Assembly (NCBI GenBank): GCA_963695415.1
Contig: CAVOGL010000003.1
Location: 248,001-312,000, forward strand
From: CAVXWV01 sp963695415
Lineage (GTDB): Bacteria > Chloroflexota > Anaerolineae > Anaerolineales > UBA4823
DNA length: 64,000 nt
Direction: 5' to 3'
The notes beneath the pieces were generated by a model. The model had not been told where the DNA came from and did not search any database. It saw nothing but the letters and a program-made list of their open reading frames with translations. Position 1 is the stretch's first letter, and each line of letters starts with the position of its first letter. Positions 8,858-17,409 of this stretch are shown here, piece by piece. A program made the position numbers and the translations under genes.

Positions 8858-9926
8858 TGAAACAGGGAAAGAATTCGATCAGAGGCGGGATTTTCGAACG
8901 CTACGGGCATTTGCTTGACCTGCCCGGCACACGCAGCCGGTGACGCTGTATGAGGGCGACACTCCCCTGATCCCCATGCCGCGCCTGGCGCAGGAGCTGG
9001 GGGGCGGATTTGAGCTGTATGTCAAGTATGAAGGGCTGAACCCGACCGGCTCGTTCAAGGACCGGGGCATGGCGGCGGCGATCAGCGAGGCGAAGGGCAG
9101 GGGGGCGAAGACGGTGATCTGCGCCTCGACGGGCAACACGGCGGCTTCGGCGGCGGCTTACGCTGCCCGGGCGGGGCTGCGCGCCGTGGTGTTGATCCCG
9201 GAGGGCAAGGTGGCGCTGGGCAAGCTGGCGGGAGCAGTGGCTTACGGGGCGGAGGTGCTGCAGATCGCCGGGTCGTTCGACGACGCCTTCAGCCTGGTGG
9301 TCGCCATCTCGCAGAAGCACCCCATCATCCTGGTCAACTCGCTCAACCCGTACCGCCTGCAGGGGCAGAAGACGGCTGCGTTCGAGATCTGCGACACGCT
9401 GGGCAGGGCGCCGGACCTGCTCTGCCTGCCGGTGGGCAACGCCGGCAACATCACGGCTTACTGGATGGGCTTCAGCGGATACCATGCCGCCTGGGGCACG
9501 GGGCTGCCGCAGGTGCTGGGCGCGCAGGCGGCAGGATCGGCGCCGCTGGTGGTCGGTCACCCGGTGGAGAAACCGGAGACGGTCGCCACCGCCATCCGCA
9601 TCGGGCGCCCGGCGCGCGGCGAACAGGCGCTGCAGGTAACGGAGGAATCGGGCGGGAAGATCGTGGCGGTCAGCGATGAGGACATCCTCGCCATGCAGCG
9701 CAGGCTGGCTGCGGAGGGGGTGTGGGTAGAGCCCGCATCTGCCACCGGATTGGCGGGTCTGGCTGCGGAAGTGCGCGCCGGTTGGGTGAAGTTAGCGGGG
9801 AAGCAGGTGGTGGTGGTGTGCACCGGGCACGGGATGAAGGACCCGGATATCATCACCAGCAGCTTTGTGGCGCCGAAACTGATCCCCACGGATGAGGCGG
9901 CGCTGGAGGAAGCGATTTTGGGGTAG
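8858..9926 (+). CDS. thrC: threonine synthase, N-terminal frameshift
   Basis: PLP-dependent enzyme converting O-phosphohomoserine to threonine. The body reads TLYEGDTPLIPMPRLA, then NPTGSFKDRGM (PLP Lys in SFKDRG) and ASTGNTAASAAAYAARAG, then LPVGNAGNI, as in ThrC of the shorter fold-type II class. The clean frame opens at GTG 8940. The expected N-terminus (KNSIRGGIFERYGHLLDLP) is encoded just upstream from ATG 8858 in another frame, which ends at TGA 8940-8942 region. One missing or extra base near 8922-8930 joins them into about 356 residues, the usual size. It lies close to, but opposite, the aspartokinase operon. Confidence 0.88.
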
Positions 9927-9932
9927 CGCCTG

Positions 9933-10062
9933 GAGACCAGGGCCTGGGACCAGGGCCTGGGGACGCCTCGACGAAGTCGAGGTTGAGACCGGAGACTGAA
10001 GACGCCTCGACGAAGTCGAGGTTGGGACCGGGGACTGAAGACACCTAGACGTAGTCGAGGTG
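9933..10062. repeat. 39-bp repeat of palindromic units
   Basis: CCTCGACGAAGTCGAGG, a near-perfect palindrome able to form a hairpin, begins at 9966, 10005 and 10044 (third unit diverged). The period is 39 bp. The linker is GGGACCGGGGACTGAAGA-like. Just before it a 13-bp unit (GACCAGGGCCTGG) is repeated twice. REP-like arrays of this sort occupy the 3' side of thrC and may act as an mRNA end or a transposon-derived mobile palindrome. Confidence 0.85.
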
Positions 10063-10094
10063 GGATGGGGGACGATTGAAAAAGGAGAGGACGT

Positions 10095-10966
10095 ATGCGC
10101 ATTGGAGCGATTTTCCCGCATTTTGAATTTGGACATAATCCTGAAGACGTGAGGGCGTATGCACAGGCTGCAGAGGATTTGGGCATGGCGCACATCGGGG
10201 CGGACGACCACGTCGTGGGTCCCAATCCGGTCCGCCCGGGCGGCTATACCGGCTGGACGACTTACGAGACCGCCTTCCTGGAGCCGTTCTCCCTTTTCAG
10301 CTACATGGCAGCGGTCACCAGGCGCATCGAGTTTGCCACCTGCGTGCTGATCCTGCCCCAGCGCCAGACGGTGCTGGTGGCGAAGCAGGCAGCCACCCTG
10401 GACGTGCTCTGCGGCGGGCGGCTGCGCCTGGGCATCGGCAACGGCTGGGCTAATATCGAGTACGAATCATTGGGGATGGACTTCCACAACCGCGGGCGGC
10501 GCATCGAGGAGCAGGTAGACCTGCTGCGGCGCTTGTGGCGCGATGAGCTGGTCGATTTCAAGGGCAGTTACCATACTGTCCCTGATGCGGGGGTGAATCC
10601 CAGACCGGTGAGAGGGTCTGATCCCGATCTGGTTTGGCGGCGAGTCGCAGCCCGTTATCCGGCGCCTGGCGCGCATGGGCGATGGCTGGATGCCGCTTTA
10701 CGGCAGCGCGGAGCAGGCGGCTGAAGGACTGGCGCTGCTGGATGAATGCCTGGCAGCAAGCGGGTCGCAGCCGCGCGGATATCGGGTTGGAGGCGCGCAT
10801 CCCTTACGGCACGGGTGATGCGGGCCGCTGGCGCGAGCTGCTGGCTGGATGGGAGGGGGCTGGGGCGACCCATGCCTCGCTGGTCGCCACGGATGCCGGG
10901 CTGCGCGGGGCTGGGGAACATATCCGCGCCCTGGAGGTGTTTGCGAGGGGGATTGGGTTGGGGTGA
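10095..10966 (+). pseudogene. LLM-class flavin-dependent oxidoreductase, two frameshifts
   Basis: An N-terminal part of about 170 residues resembles F420/FMN-dependent luciferase-like monooxygenases (RIEFATCVLILPQRQTVLVAKQAATLD with GGRLRLGIGNGW). The frame changes near 10605-10620, where IPIWFGGES and RMGDGWMP continue. It changes again near 10770, where DIGLEARIPYG continues to the stop. Joined, the product would be about 290 residues, the normal length. GGAGAGGA precedes ATG by about 6 nt. Either the gene is dead or two bases are miscalled. Confidence 0.8.
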
Positions 10967-10978
10967 TTTTTTTCTTTT

Positions 10979-11345
10979 GACACGAAGAACACAAAGAAAG
11001 GATAAGGTTCGCTAAGATTTTTTAACGCGGATGGCGCGGATGGGGGGATTACGCGGATATTTTAATTTTGACACGAAGAACACAAAGAAAGGCGAAGGTT
11101 TGCTAAGTTTTCTTAACGCGGATGGCGCAGATGGGTGGATTACGCGGATATTTTTAATACGAATGAAACGAATGGGCGAATAAGGCGAATTTAATTTTTC
11201 CTTTTCCCCCTTTTTTTCCTTTGTGATTCTTCTCTCTTCTTCGAGCGCTTTGTGTTAAAGTAAAAAACTTTGTGTCCCTTCTCTTTTCTTTGCGTCCTTC
11301 GTGTTAAATTGTTTTTAAACTTTAGTGTCCTTCGCGTTTCAAGCT
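10979..11345. repeat. 91-bp tandem repeat and dispersed repeat remnants
   Basis: GACACGAAGAACACAAAGAAAGG starts at 10979 and again at 11070, a 91-bp period covering 'GATGGCGCGGATGGG..GATTACGCGGATAT'. Further degenerate phrases in the other orientation (TTCTTTGCGTCCTTCGTGTTAAA) follow up to the stop of the next gene. There is no coding potential. Confidence 0.8.
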
Positions 11346-11355
11346 TTTTTCAACA

Positions 11356-12539
11356 TCAAACGCCGACGATGTGGGTGGGCTGGTGGTGCAGGGGCAGCCA
11401 GCCCTGGGCTGCAAGCTCGGGGGTGGGCAGGGAGGCTTCGTCGGGTTTGTCGGAGAGACCAAAGACGAGCGTCCCCTGAGATTTCCACAGCAGAGCTGCC
11501 TGCTGCACTTCGCGGGTGATGACGATCTCGTCCTGGAGCATGGTCGTGATGTCGGTTGTGTCAGCGAGGCAGCCCATCGACTGGATGGTGTTGGCATATT
11601 CCAGGCGGCGGAAGGGCTTGAAGGGGGTGGGATCGCCGCTGCATACGTTGGCATAGACTTCACTGTGAATGATGGATAGTCCTGACGGCATGCGGTTTGA
11701 AGCGGAGTCGAGCTGGCGGATGAGGTCAGCGAAGCGGTCCTGCGCCGTCCTGGCGCGAGCGGAGCGCCAGCTCGTCCAGGCTGGTGAAACCCGCGGTGAG
11801 CACCAGGCAGATGTACGCCAGGTAATCCTGGTTGTCCTCGGTGAGGGGGTGGAAATCGGGCTGGCTGAGGGTGCGGTAAGCGCTCGTGAAAGCCTGGGGA
11901 TCGAAGCCGTTGCCCAACGACTGCCTGGCTGTCTCCAGCGCGGCGACCTGCCTGGCGCGGTCGATGACATGGGCGTTGCGGCCGCGCGCGCCGATGGCGG
12001 TCTTGTCGATGTCCACCAGCAGAGCAGTGGATTCGCCTGGTGTGAAGCCGTATCTCTGGCAGAGGGAACTGAATGGTTCACCTGCGGGGTTGGCGGCAGC
12101 GGCTTCCAGCAGGATCGACCAGCGGTTGGATGTGAGCAGCCAGCGGTCGTCTGCAAGCTGGGTGAAGGCGTGGGCGAAAGGCTGGTCGTTCTCGGCACAG
12201 ATCACCGCCAACCCGCGCCACGCCCCTACCTGGCAAAGGTTTTCGAAGGCGGTCACATCGGTCAGGCGCGAATCACCCAGGAAGACGACCTGCTCGATGC
12301 CGGTGCCGGGCGCATCCGGACGGCTCGGGGCCCGACAGTTGTCGCGCCACTGACAGCTGGCGGGCCACTACCTGGGCGTATTCAGCGTCGATCTTGCGCG
12401 GCGGCGGCGAGAGTTCCCAACCGGCGGCTGCCTGGACGGCTGTTAGACCCGGCACGCGGCGGTCGGCGGGATCCAGGTTGCGGAAGACGATGAAGTCGCC
12501 TAAAAAATCGGCGATGGAGCCAGTGCCGTAGGACAGCAT
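11356..12539 (-). CDS. HAD-like protein of the aspartokinase operon, frameshifted
   Basis: Reads in three frames. The N-terminus starts at ATG 12539 (LSYGTGSIADFLGDFIVFRN). The middle, from about 12340, reads VVFLGDSRLTDV then LLVDIDKTAIGARGRN. The C-terminus, from about 11745, reads DRFADLIRQLD then GTLVFGLSDKPDEAS. DIDKT matches HAD motif I, GDSRLTD resembles motif IV, and the SDKPDEA segment resembles a late HAD motif. I know no named family for it. ATG lies 1 nt after the asd stop, so the two are translationally coupled. A phosphatase-type role in the aspartate pathway is only a guess. Confidence 0.6.
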
Positions 12540-12540
12540 C

Positions 12541-13592
12541 TTAGAGATACCCCTGGCTGACGAGCAACTCGGCGTTGAGGATCGATCCCCCAGCGGCGCC
12601 GCGGATGGTGTTGTGCGAAAGCACGGTGAACTTGATGTCGAGTATGGGATCGGGACGCACGCGCCCGACCACGGTGGTCATGCCTTTGCCTGACAGGCGG
12701 TCCAGCCTGGGCTGCGGGCGGTTATCTTCCTCACGCACCAGGATGGCGGGATGGGGGAGGAGGGCAGGTCGCGGCTTGCCTGCGGCGCCTGGTAACCGGC
12801 AAGGGCGGCTTTCACCTCGTCGATCCCGAGGGGATTGCGCAAGCCCACGCTGGCGCAGACCGTGTGCCCGTCACTCACCGCCACACGGTTGGTGTGAGCG
12901 GAGATTGCCATGCCGGCTAACTCGACGTGGGAGTTGAGCATGCTGCCCAGCATCTTGCGCGGTTCCCATTCCACCTTTTCCTCTTCTCCGCCGATGAAGG
13001 GGATCACGTTATCGGTAATGTCCAGGGACGGCACCCCGGGGTAGCCGGCGCCTGATAGAGCCTGCATACTCACCAGGAAAACCTTCTCGACCCCGAAGGC
13101 TGCATCCAACGCTTTGAGCGCCACGGTGATTCCGGTGCTGGTGCAGTTGGGATTGGTGAGGATGCTGCCGGTCCAGTGCCGGTTCTGGCGCTGGGATGCG
13201 ATGAGGTGGACGTGGTCCGGGTTGACCTCGGGCAGGAGCAGGGGTACGTCAGGATCGCGGCGGTAGGCGGATGCGTTGGAACATACGTTGATCCCGGCGC
13301 GGGCAAAAGCCGGTTCGACCTGCTTCGCCAGGTCGGAGGGGAGAGCGGAGAAAGCGATGCGTACGCCGTTCAGGTCGGTGGTGGTTGCCCTGACCAGCAT
13401 GCCCTCCGCCCAGGAGGGCATAGGCTCGTTCAAAACCCAGCGGCACACCTGACCAAAAGGCTGCCCGACAGAACGGTCGGAGCCGGTGATGGCGACGACA
13501 TCGAACCAGGGGTGTTGGTCCAGCAGCTGGATAAAACGCTGTCCCACGCTGCCCGTGGCGCCCAACACAGCTACGGGGATGCGCTCAGGCAT
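12541..13592 (-). CDS. asd: aspartate-semialdehyde dehydrogenase, one frameshift
   Basis: NADPH-dependent conversion of aspartyl phosphate to aspartate semialdehyde. VLGATGSVGQRFIQLL is the Rossmann motif near the N-terminus. NPNCTSTGITVALKALD carries the catalytic Cys, and a His region follows near AGMAISAHTNRVAVSDGH, as in the archaeal/fungal-type Asd. The frame breaks in a run of five Cs (minus strand, about 12752-12756). Adding one C restores VREEDNRPQPRLDRL through SILNAELLVSQGYL, giving about 350 residues, the family length. The start overlaps the aspartokinase stop by 8 nt. Second gene of the operon behind the leader peptide. Confidence 0.92.
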
Positions 13593-15099
13593 GGACAGCC
13601 TCCTGGGGAACCGGGCTGTTTGCCGCGCTGAGCGGTTCAGCGAGGATCATCTCGTGCAGGGAACGGACAGCGGCAGTGGCGTCCTCCGCCCTGACCACCA
13701 GGCTCATCGAGACCTCCGAAGATCCCTGGGCGATGGCGACGACGTTGACCTGGTCCCGGCCCAGCGTGCTGAAGACCTTGCCGGCGACGCCGGGCGTGTG
13801 CAGCAGACCGGCTCCAACGACCGTGATGATGACCACCTCACCCGTCGCCCAGATCCTGTCGATATCGCGGTGGGTGATTTCATCAGAAAATGTTTTTTCC
13901 AGAACGGTCTGGATTTGGGCTGCGGCCTCGGACGGCACGGCAAAGCAGATCGACTGCTCGGAGGAGGATTGGGTGATGAGCGGGACGCTGGTGCCGGTCG
14001 AGGCAACGGAGCCGAATGCCCTGGCGGCAACGCCGGGGACACCCAGCATGCCGCGCCCCTCGATGGTCACCATGCGCTGACCCTTGATGGCTGTCACGGC
14101 GATCAACGCGCCGCGGCGGTTGTCGCCGTTATCTTTCGGCACCAGGCGCGTGCCGGGGTGATGCGGATTGAAGGTGTTGCAGATACGCAGCCCAACCCCG
14201 GCGTCGACCACGGGGAGGATCGTCTTGGGGTGGACGACCTTGGCGCCAAAATATGCCAGCTCGGCGATCTCGCGGTAAGAAAGCTCGGGGATGGTGCGCG
14301 CTTCCGGCACCATGCGCGGGTCAGCGCTCATCACCCCGTCTACATCCGTCCAGATCCAGACGTCGTCTGCAGGCAGCACGGCGCCGAGGATGGCGGCTGA
14401 GTAGTCGCTGCCGCCCCTGCCGAGAGTGGTGGGGATGCCTTTCTCCGTGGCGCCGATGAAACCGGTGACCACGGGTATCTTGCCCTGGTCGAGGAGCGGT
14501 CCCAGGATGCGCCGGGTGTGCTCCCTGGTCTTGTCAAAATCCGGATGTGCCGCCTGGAAGTCATCGTCGGTGATGACCAGCTGGGTGGACTCTACCAGCT
14601 GCGCCTGGACCCCGGCGCTTTCGAGGGCGGCTGCCAGCAGGCGGGCGCTCATGCGCTCGCCCAGACCGGCGACGGCATCCAGGGCGCGGGGCGTGGCTTC
14701 TCCCAGCACACCGATCGCCTGGCACAGGTTGGTGAAATCGCGCACCAGGTGCTCGATCTCCTGGACCGCCTGGGAGCGCCTGGCGGGATCGCTGAGCAGC
14801 GATTCGGCGATGTCGGCGTGTTTGCCCAGCAGCTCGTGTTCGGCGGTGAAGCAGTGGTGGCGGTTGCCGTTGGTCGCCTGGTGGGCGCTTTCCAGCAGCA
14901 GGTTGGTCACGCCGGAGAGCGCAGAGGTGACGACCACAATCCTGGGCCACTCCTTTTGGGAATCCTGGATGATGCCCACAGTGCGCAGCATGGCATCCGG
15001 CGAGCCGACGGAAGTGCCTCCGAACTTCATCACCAGGGTCTTGCCGTGGGTCGAATCTGGGGATCTGCCATTTTGGGGCGAATTGGTTTTTGCGGTCAT
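13585..15099 (-). CDS. lysC: aspartokinase with C-terminal ACT domains
   Basis: 504 residues; phosphorylates aspartate as the first step to threonine, methionine, lysine and isoleucine. The KFGGTSVG nucleotide-binding motif lies near residue 26. Also visible are SALSGVTNLLL and a kinase-domain end near TLGRGGSDYSAAILGA. Two ACT-type regulatory segments follow (about 330-480; VTIEGRGMLGVPGVAARAF, VVIITVVGAGLLHTPGVAGKVF), so feedback inhibition by an end-product amino acid is expected. Start chosen at ATG 15099 because GGAGGT lies 6-7 nt upstream; an earlier in-frame ATG at 15117 lacks this. Preceded by an apparent attenuator, and overlapping asd by 8 nt. Confidence 0.95.
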   Translation of the reverse strand: MTAKTNSPQNGRSPDSTHGKTLVMKFGGTSVGSPDAMLRTVGIIQDSQKEWPRIVVVTSALSGVTNLLLESAHQATNGNRHHCFTAEHELLGKHADIAESLLSDPARRSQAVQEIEHLVRDFTNLCQAIGVLGEATPRALDAVAGLGERMSARLLAAALESAGVQAQLVESTQLVITDDDFQAAHPDFDKTREHTRRILGPLLDQGKIPVVTGFIGATEKGIPTTLGRGGSDYSAAILGAVLPADDVWIWTDVDGVMSADPRMVPEARTIPELSYREIAELAYFGAKVVHPKTILPVVDAGVGLRICNTFNPHHPGTRLVPKDNGDNRRGALIAVTAIKGQRMVTIEGRGMLGVPGVAARAFGSVASTGTSVPLITQSSSEQSICFAVPSEAAAQIQTVLEKTFSDEITHRDIDRIWATGEVVIITVVGAGLLHTPGVAGKVFSTLGRDQVNVVAIAQGSSEVSMSLVVRAEDATAAVRSLHEMILAEPLSAANSPVPQEAVHA

Positions 15100-15125
15100 C
15101 TCGATACCTCCATGCATCCAGTAAT

Positions 15126-15153
15126 AAAAAAAAGCACCCCTTTGCGGGGTGCT
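15126..15153 (-). terminator. intrinsic terminator in the lysC leader (attenuator)
   Basis: On the minus strand the sequence is AGCACCCC, a GCAAA loop, GGGGTGCT and then eight Ts: an 8-bp GC-rich stem with a U-tract. It lies 27 nt before the lysC start codon and after the leader peptide. With lysC starting directly behind it, it can only work as a conditional terminator. The GGGGT of leader codons 14-15 can pair with the ACCCC of its 5' arm, offering an antiterminator. Confidence 0.88.
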
Positions 15154-15185
15154 GTGCGTTTTGCCTGTTTGATCTGTGTTTGTAA

Positions 15186-15245
15186 CTACCTGCGCGCCGC
15201 TACCCCAACCTGGTGGGTGGTAATCATAATCATAGTTGTAGTCAT
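15186..15245 (-). CDS. threonine/isoleucine leader peptide of the lysC-asd operon
   Basis: 19-codon ORF reading MTTTMIMITTHQVGVAARR and a TAG stop. Five Thr and two Ile codons fall in the first ten positions, the composition expected of a thrL-type regulatory peptide. Its start lies about 41 nt after the -10 box, and its stop lies 33 nt before the terminator stem. Ribosome stalling on scarce Thr- or Ile-tRNA would cover the ACCACCC segment and free the downstream GGGGT to pair with the terminator arm. No strong ribosome-binding site is visible before the ATG. Function is inferred from the arrangement. Confidence 0.82.
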   Translation of the reverse strand: MTTTMIMITTHQVGVAARR

Positions 15246-15285
15246 GGTGCGGGAAGCGTGTTCAGGAGCGTACATATTGGGCGCA

Positions 15286-15314
15286 ACTATATCAAAGGTA
15301 TCCGGTATCGTCAA
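15286..15314 (-). promoter_or_regulatory. sigma70-type promoter of the lysC-asd operon
   Basis: On the minus strand TTGACG (15309-15314) and TATAGT (15286-15291) are separated by 17 bp, near-consensus at both hexamers. The start of transcription would fall near 15279. The leader peptide begins about 35 nt later and lysC about 180 nt later. A 13-bp tandem repeat abuts the -35 box on its upstream side. Confidence 0.8.
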
Positions 15315-15379
15315 GGTCTGGTTGACAGGTCTGGTTGACAGGTCTGGTTGACAGGTCTGGTTGACAGGCTTGTTTAACA
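15315..15379. repeat. 13-bp tandem repeat next to the lysC promoter
   Basis: GGTCTGGTTGACA occurs four times without change (15315, 15328, 15341, 15354). A fifth diverged unit (GGCTTGTTTAACA) follows at 15367. The array directly adjoins the -35 box of the lysC promoter on its upstream side. A 13-bp period is not helical. It may be a slippage-prone microsatellite or a cluster of binding sites. Confidence 0.9.
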
Positions 15380-15397
15380 GGCCTGGTAAAACGGCTT

Positions 15398-15560
15398 GTC
15401 ATCCCGAACGGAGTGAGGGATCCCTGAGGCGTTGATCATGGAGCTTCCCATGCAGGTATGGAGAGGTAAAGGTTATAGGGATTCCTCGTTCCACTCGGAA
15501 TGACAAATCCCGAACGGAATGACAGGCTTATTGTCATCCAGAACCGCGGGTCACACCGCG
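15398..15560. repeat. dispersed GTCATCCCGAACGG-type repeat
   Basis: Contains TGTCATCCCGAACGGAGTGA and the opposed phrase ATTCCTCGTTCCACTCGG with AATGACA, so it forms a long imperfect inverted repeat. Another half copy (AATCCCGAACGGAATGACAG) follows. Non-coding, and of a type common between genes in many bacterial genomes. It lies upstream of the lysC promoter and downstream of the glycosidase-like gene. Confidence 0.7.
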
Positions 15561-15595
15561 GAGCAATGTGACCAGGGTCTGGAGAGATCCAGACT

Positions 15596-17366
15596 TTACC
15601 TGGAGGTGACGCTGAATAAACCTTTCGAAACCTTGTCTTCAGTTTCCAGGAAAAAGGTTTCCAGGAATTTGGCGAGATCGCTTTCCAGCAAATCCAATGC
15701 TTCCAGCGCTTCCGTCCAATCGGGCATGGGAGGCTGGGCTGCCAGCGGGATCATCCCCAGTTCAGCTGCAGATACTTCAGCCACCCGTTCTTCGTTATAA
15801 TTTTCCAGGTCTGCCATCAGGCACTGGCGCAATTCTTTAATAACCGTTTCTGGCGCAGATGGGTAAGCCCTCAGGATGTTAGCCAGGTTCGTTTCGCGCA
15901 GATGATTGGCATAAGCCAGAGCCCTGCGCCGCAGCCTGCCCAGGTCCAGCAGGGTGCGAGCAAAGGATACCTGCAGATCTCCAGGCAGGTTATGCCGGAT
16001 CGATTCGCCTACCAGTAAAGCCTCCTGCCACGCCTCAGCCGCCATCCTGCAGCGCAGCTCAATGTCCTCCAGCAGCCAGGGGTCGTTTTCCACGTGATAT
16101 TCATACGCCTGCATGAAGATCGCCGACCTTGTCGAACACCAGCTGGGCGTGCGGCAAGCCATGCCGCGGATGCGCGCCGCAGACAGGGCATGGTCCACGC
16201 GGCTGCGACCCACCTGGCGGATGTACCAGGATGTCTCCCAGGGGAAAAGCTCCATGCCGCGGCTGGCGAGCTTCCAGAACTGGATGACACCCTCGGCGCT
16301 GTCCTGGTAAGGTAGCGCCAGCCTTTCCAGCGCTTCAGTCTCTTCCAGTCCGGGATCTGCCAGGAACTGGGCAGTCATGCGCAGGTTGGCGTCTTCCCGG
16401 TCGGGGTCCAACCCATAATATTCTTTGATGCCCGTCACGCCGGGGACAGCTGCAATGCTGCGCAGAGGCGCGAAGGGTGACCAGGGGGTGGGCGAGGTTC
16501 AGCAATGGTTCCTGCTCTTCGCAAGGTCCTCCCAGCCAGTATTCGACCAGCACCGGGATGCCGCGCTCACCCGCCAGCGCAGCCGTGTTCTTCAGCCAGC
16601 GGTCTGCGGGATGGGTCGCCATCACTTCTGCAACGTTGGCATGCAGTGATAGTCCGATGCCTTTGGGTTGCAGCCGCTGCACACTCTCGTAAACCTGACC
16701 TGCTGAGAGCTCCCATGGCTCCCACCACAGCCTGCCTTCAGGGCGGCTGCGCAGCCACGCATCCGCCAGCCTGCCGAGGAACCTGGTCACCCGTTCATGC
16801 AAGGGGATGCCCAGGCAGCGCGGGCAGGGACCGAACTCGCTGCACAGCCAGGCGTCCTGATCGTAGGTGTACACCAGGATGTCGTCCACGTCCGGAAATT
16901 CGCGGGCGAAGCGGTCCAGGAGCAGCTCGTAACGCTGGATCGTTTTCTCATCGGAGATACAGTTCGGCGGACCATCCCCGTAGCGCATGTGGGCATTGTA
17001 AGGCGCTCCGAAATGGAAGATCGTGTGCAAGCCTAACCGCTTGCAGTCTGCGGAGCGTTCGCGCACCATGGCGCGCCGGCGAGACAACGCCTCCGGGGCA
17101 GAATCGCTGTTCAACGGGACGGGCTGGGGGTATTGCTCAGCCAGGTGCGGTGATAACTCCACCACATCCTCCAGGTTGAGCGGCTCATCCCCCGGGCGCG
17201 GTCCCCAGGCGACGTTGACCTGGATGGCGTTGAAACCCAGGTCTTTAAGCCGCTGCAGGTTTTCCAAGGTCCATGGGACCGGTTTCCAGAAGCGGAAAGG
17301 GTCGTTTGAATTCGGATTCCCCAGGAATCCCACGCGCAGCTCGAAGGGGTGATGTTGAAGTTTCAT
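15596..17366 (-). CDS. glycosidase-like protein of unknown specificity, frameshifted
   Basis: A first frame of about 300 residues starts at ATG 17366. It has TIM-barrel-like phrases (FNAIQVNVAWGPRPGDEPL, HTIFHFGAPYN, DDILVYTYDQDAWLC, GRLWWEPWELSAG, IPVLVEYWLGGP). Near 16450 the frame changes and continues as VTGIKEYYGLDPDREDANLRM to a helical C-terminus of about 270 residues. Joined it is about 590 residues. The layout (barrel with acidic strand ends, then helical domain) recalls glycoside hydrolases such as alpha-glucuronidase- or hexosaminidase-like enzymes, but I do not recognise the family. A second disturbance may exist near 16130-16170, where the translation becomes Ser/Arg/Cys-rich. 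Confidence 0.55.
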
Positions 17367-17407
17367 ATATATTTTTCCGTGAAATCCGTGTAATCTGTGG
17401 TTTTTTT
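17367..17407. repeat. single copy of the CCACAGATTACACGGATTTCACGG repeat
   Basis: Reverse-strand single copy of the phrase found in arrays at 8322-8640 and 8733-8835. It fills the whole gap between the glycosidase-like gene and the end of rarA. Confidence 0.75.
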
Positions 17408-17409
17408 AT

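Noticed and set aside
9966..10060. Palindromic repeats taken as CRISPR
   Set aside because: Only three units, and the 'spacers' are also repeats of one another.
11669..12493. 274-codon plus-strand ORF
   Set aside because: Antisense to the HAD-like gene, whose motifs read across frames on the minus strand and continue the lysC-asd operon.
13486..14400. 304-codon plus-strand ORF
   Set aside because: Antisense shadow of asd and aspartokinase; low-complexity composition and no domain pattern.
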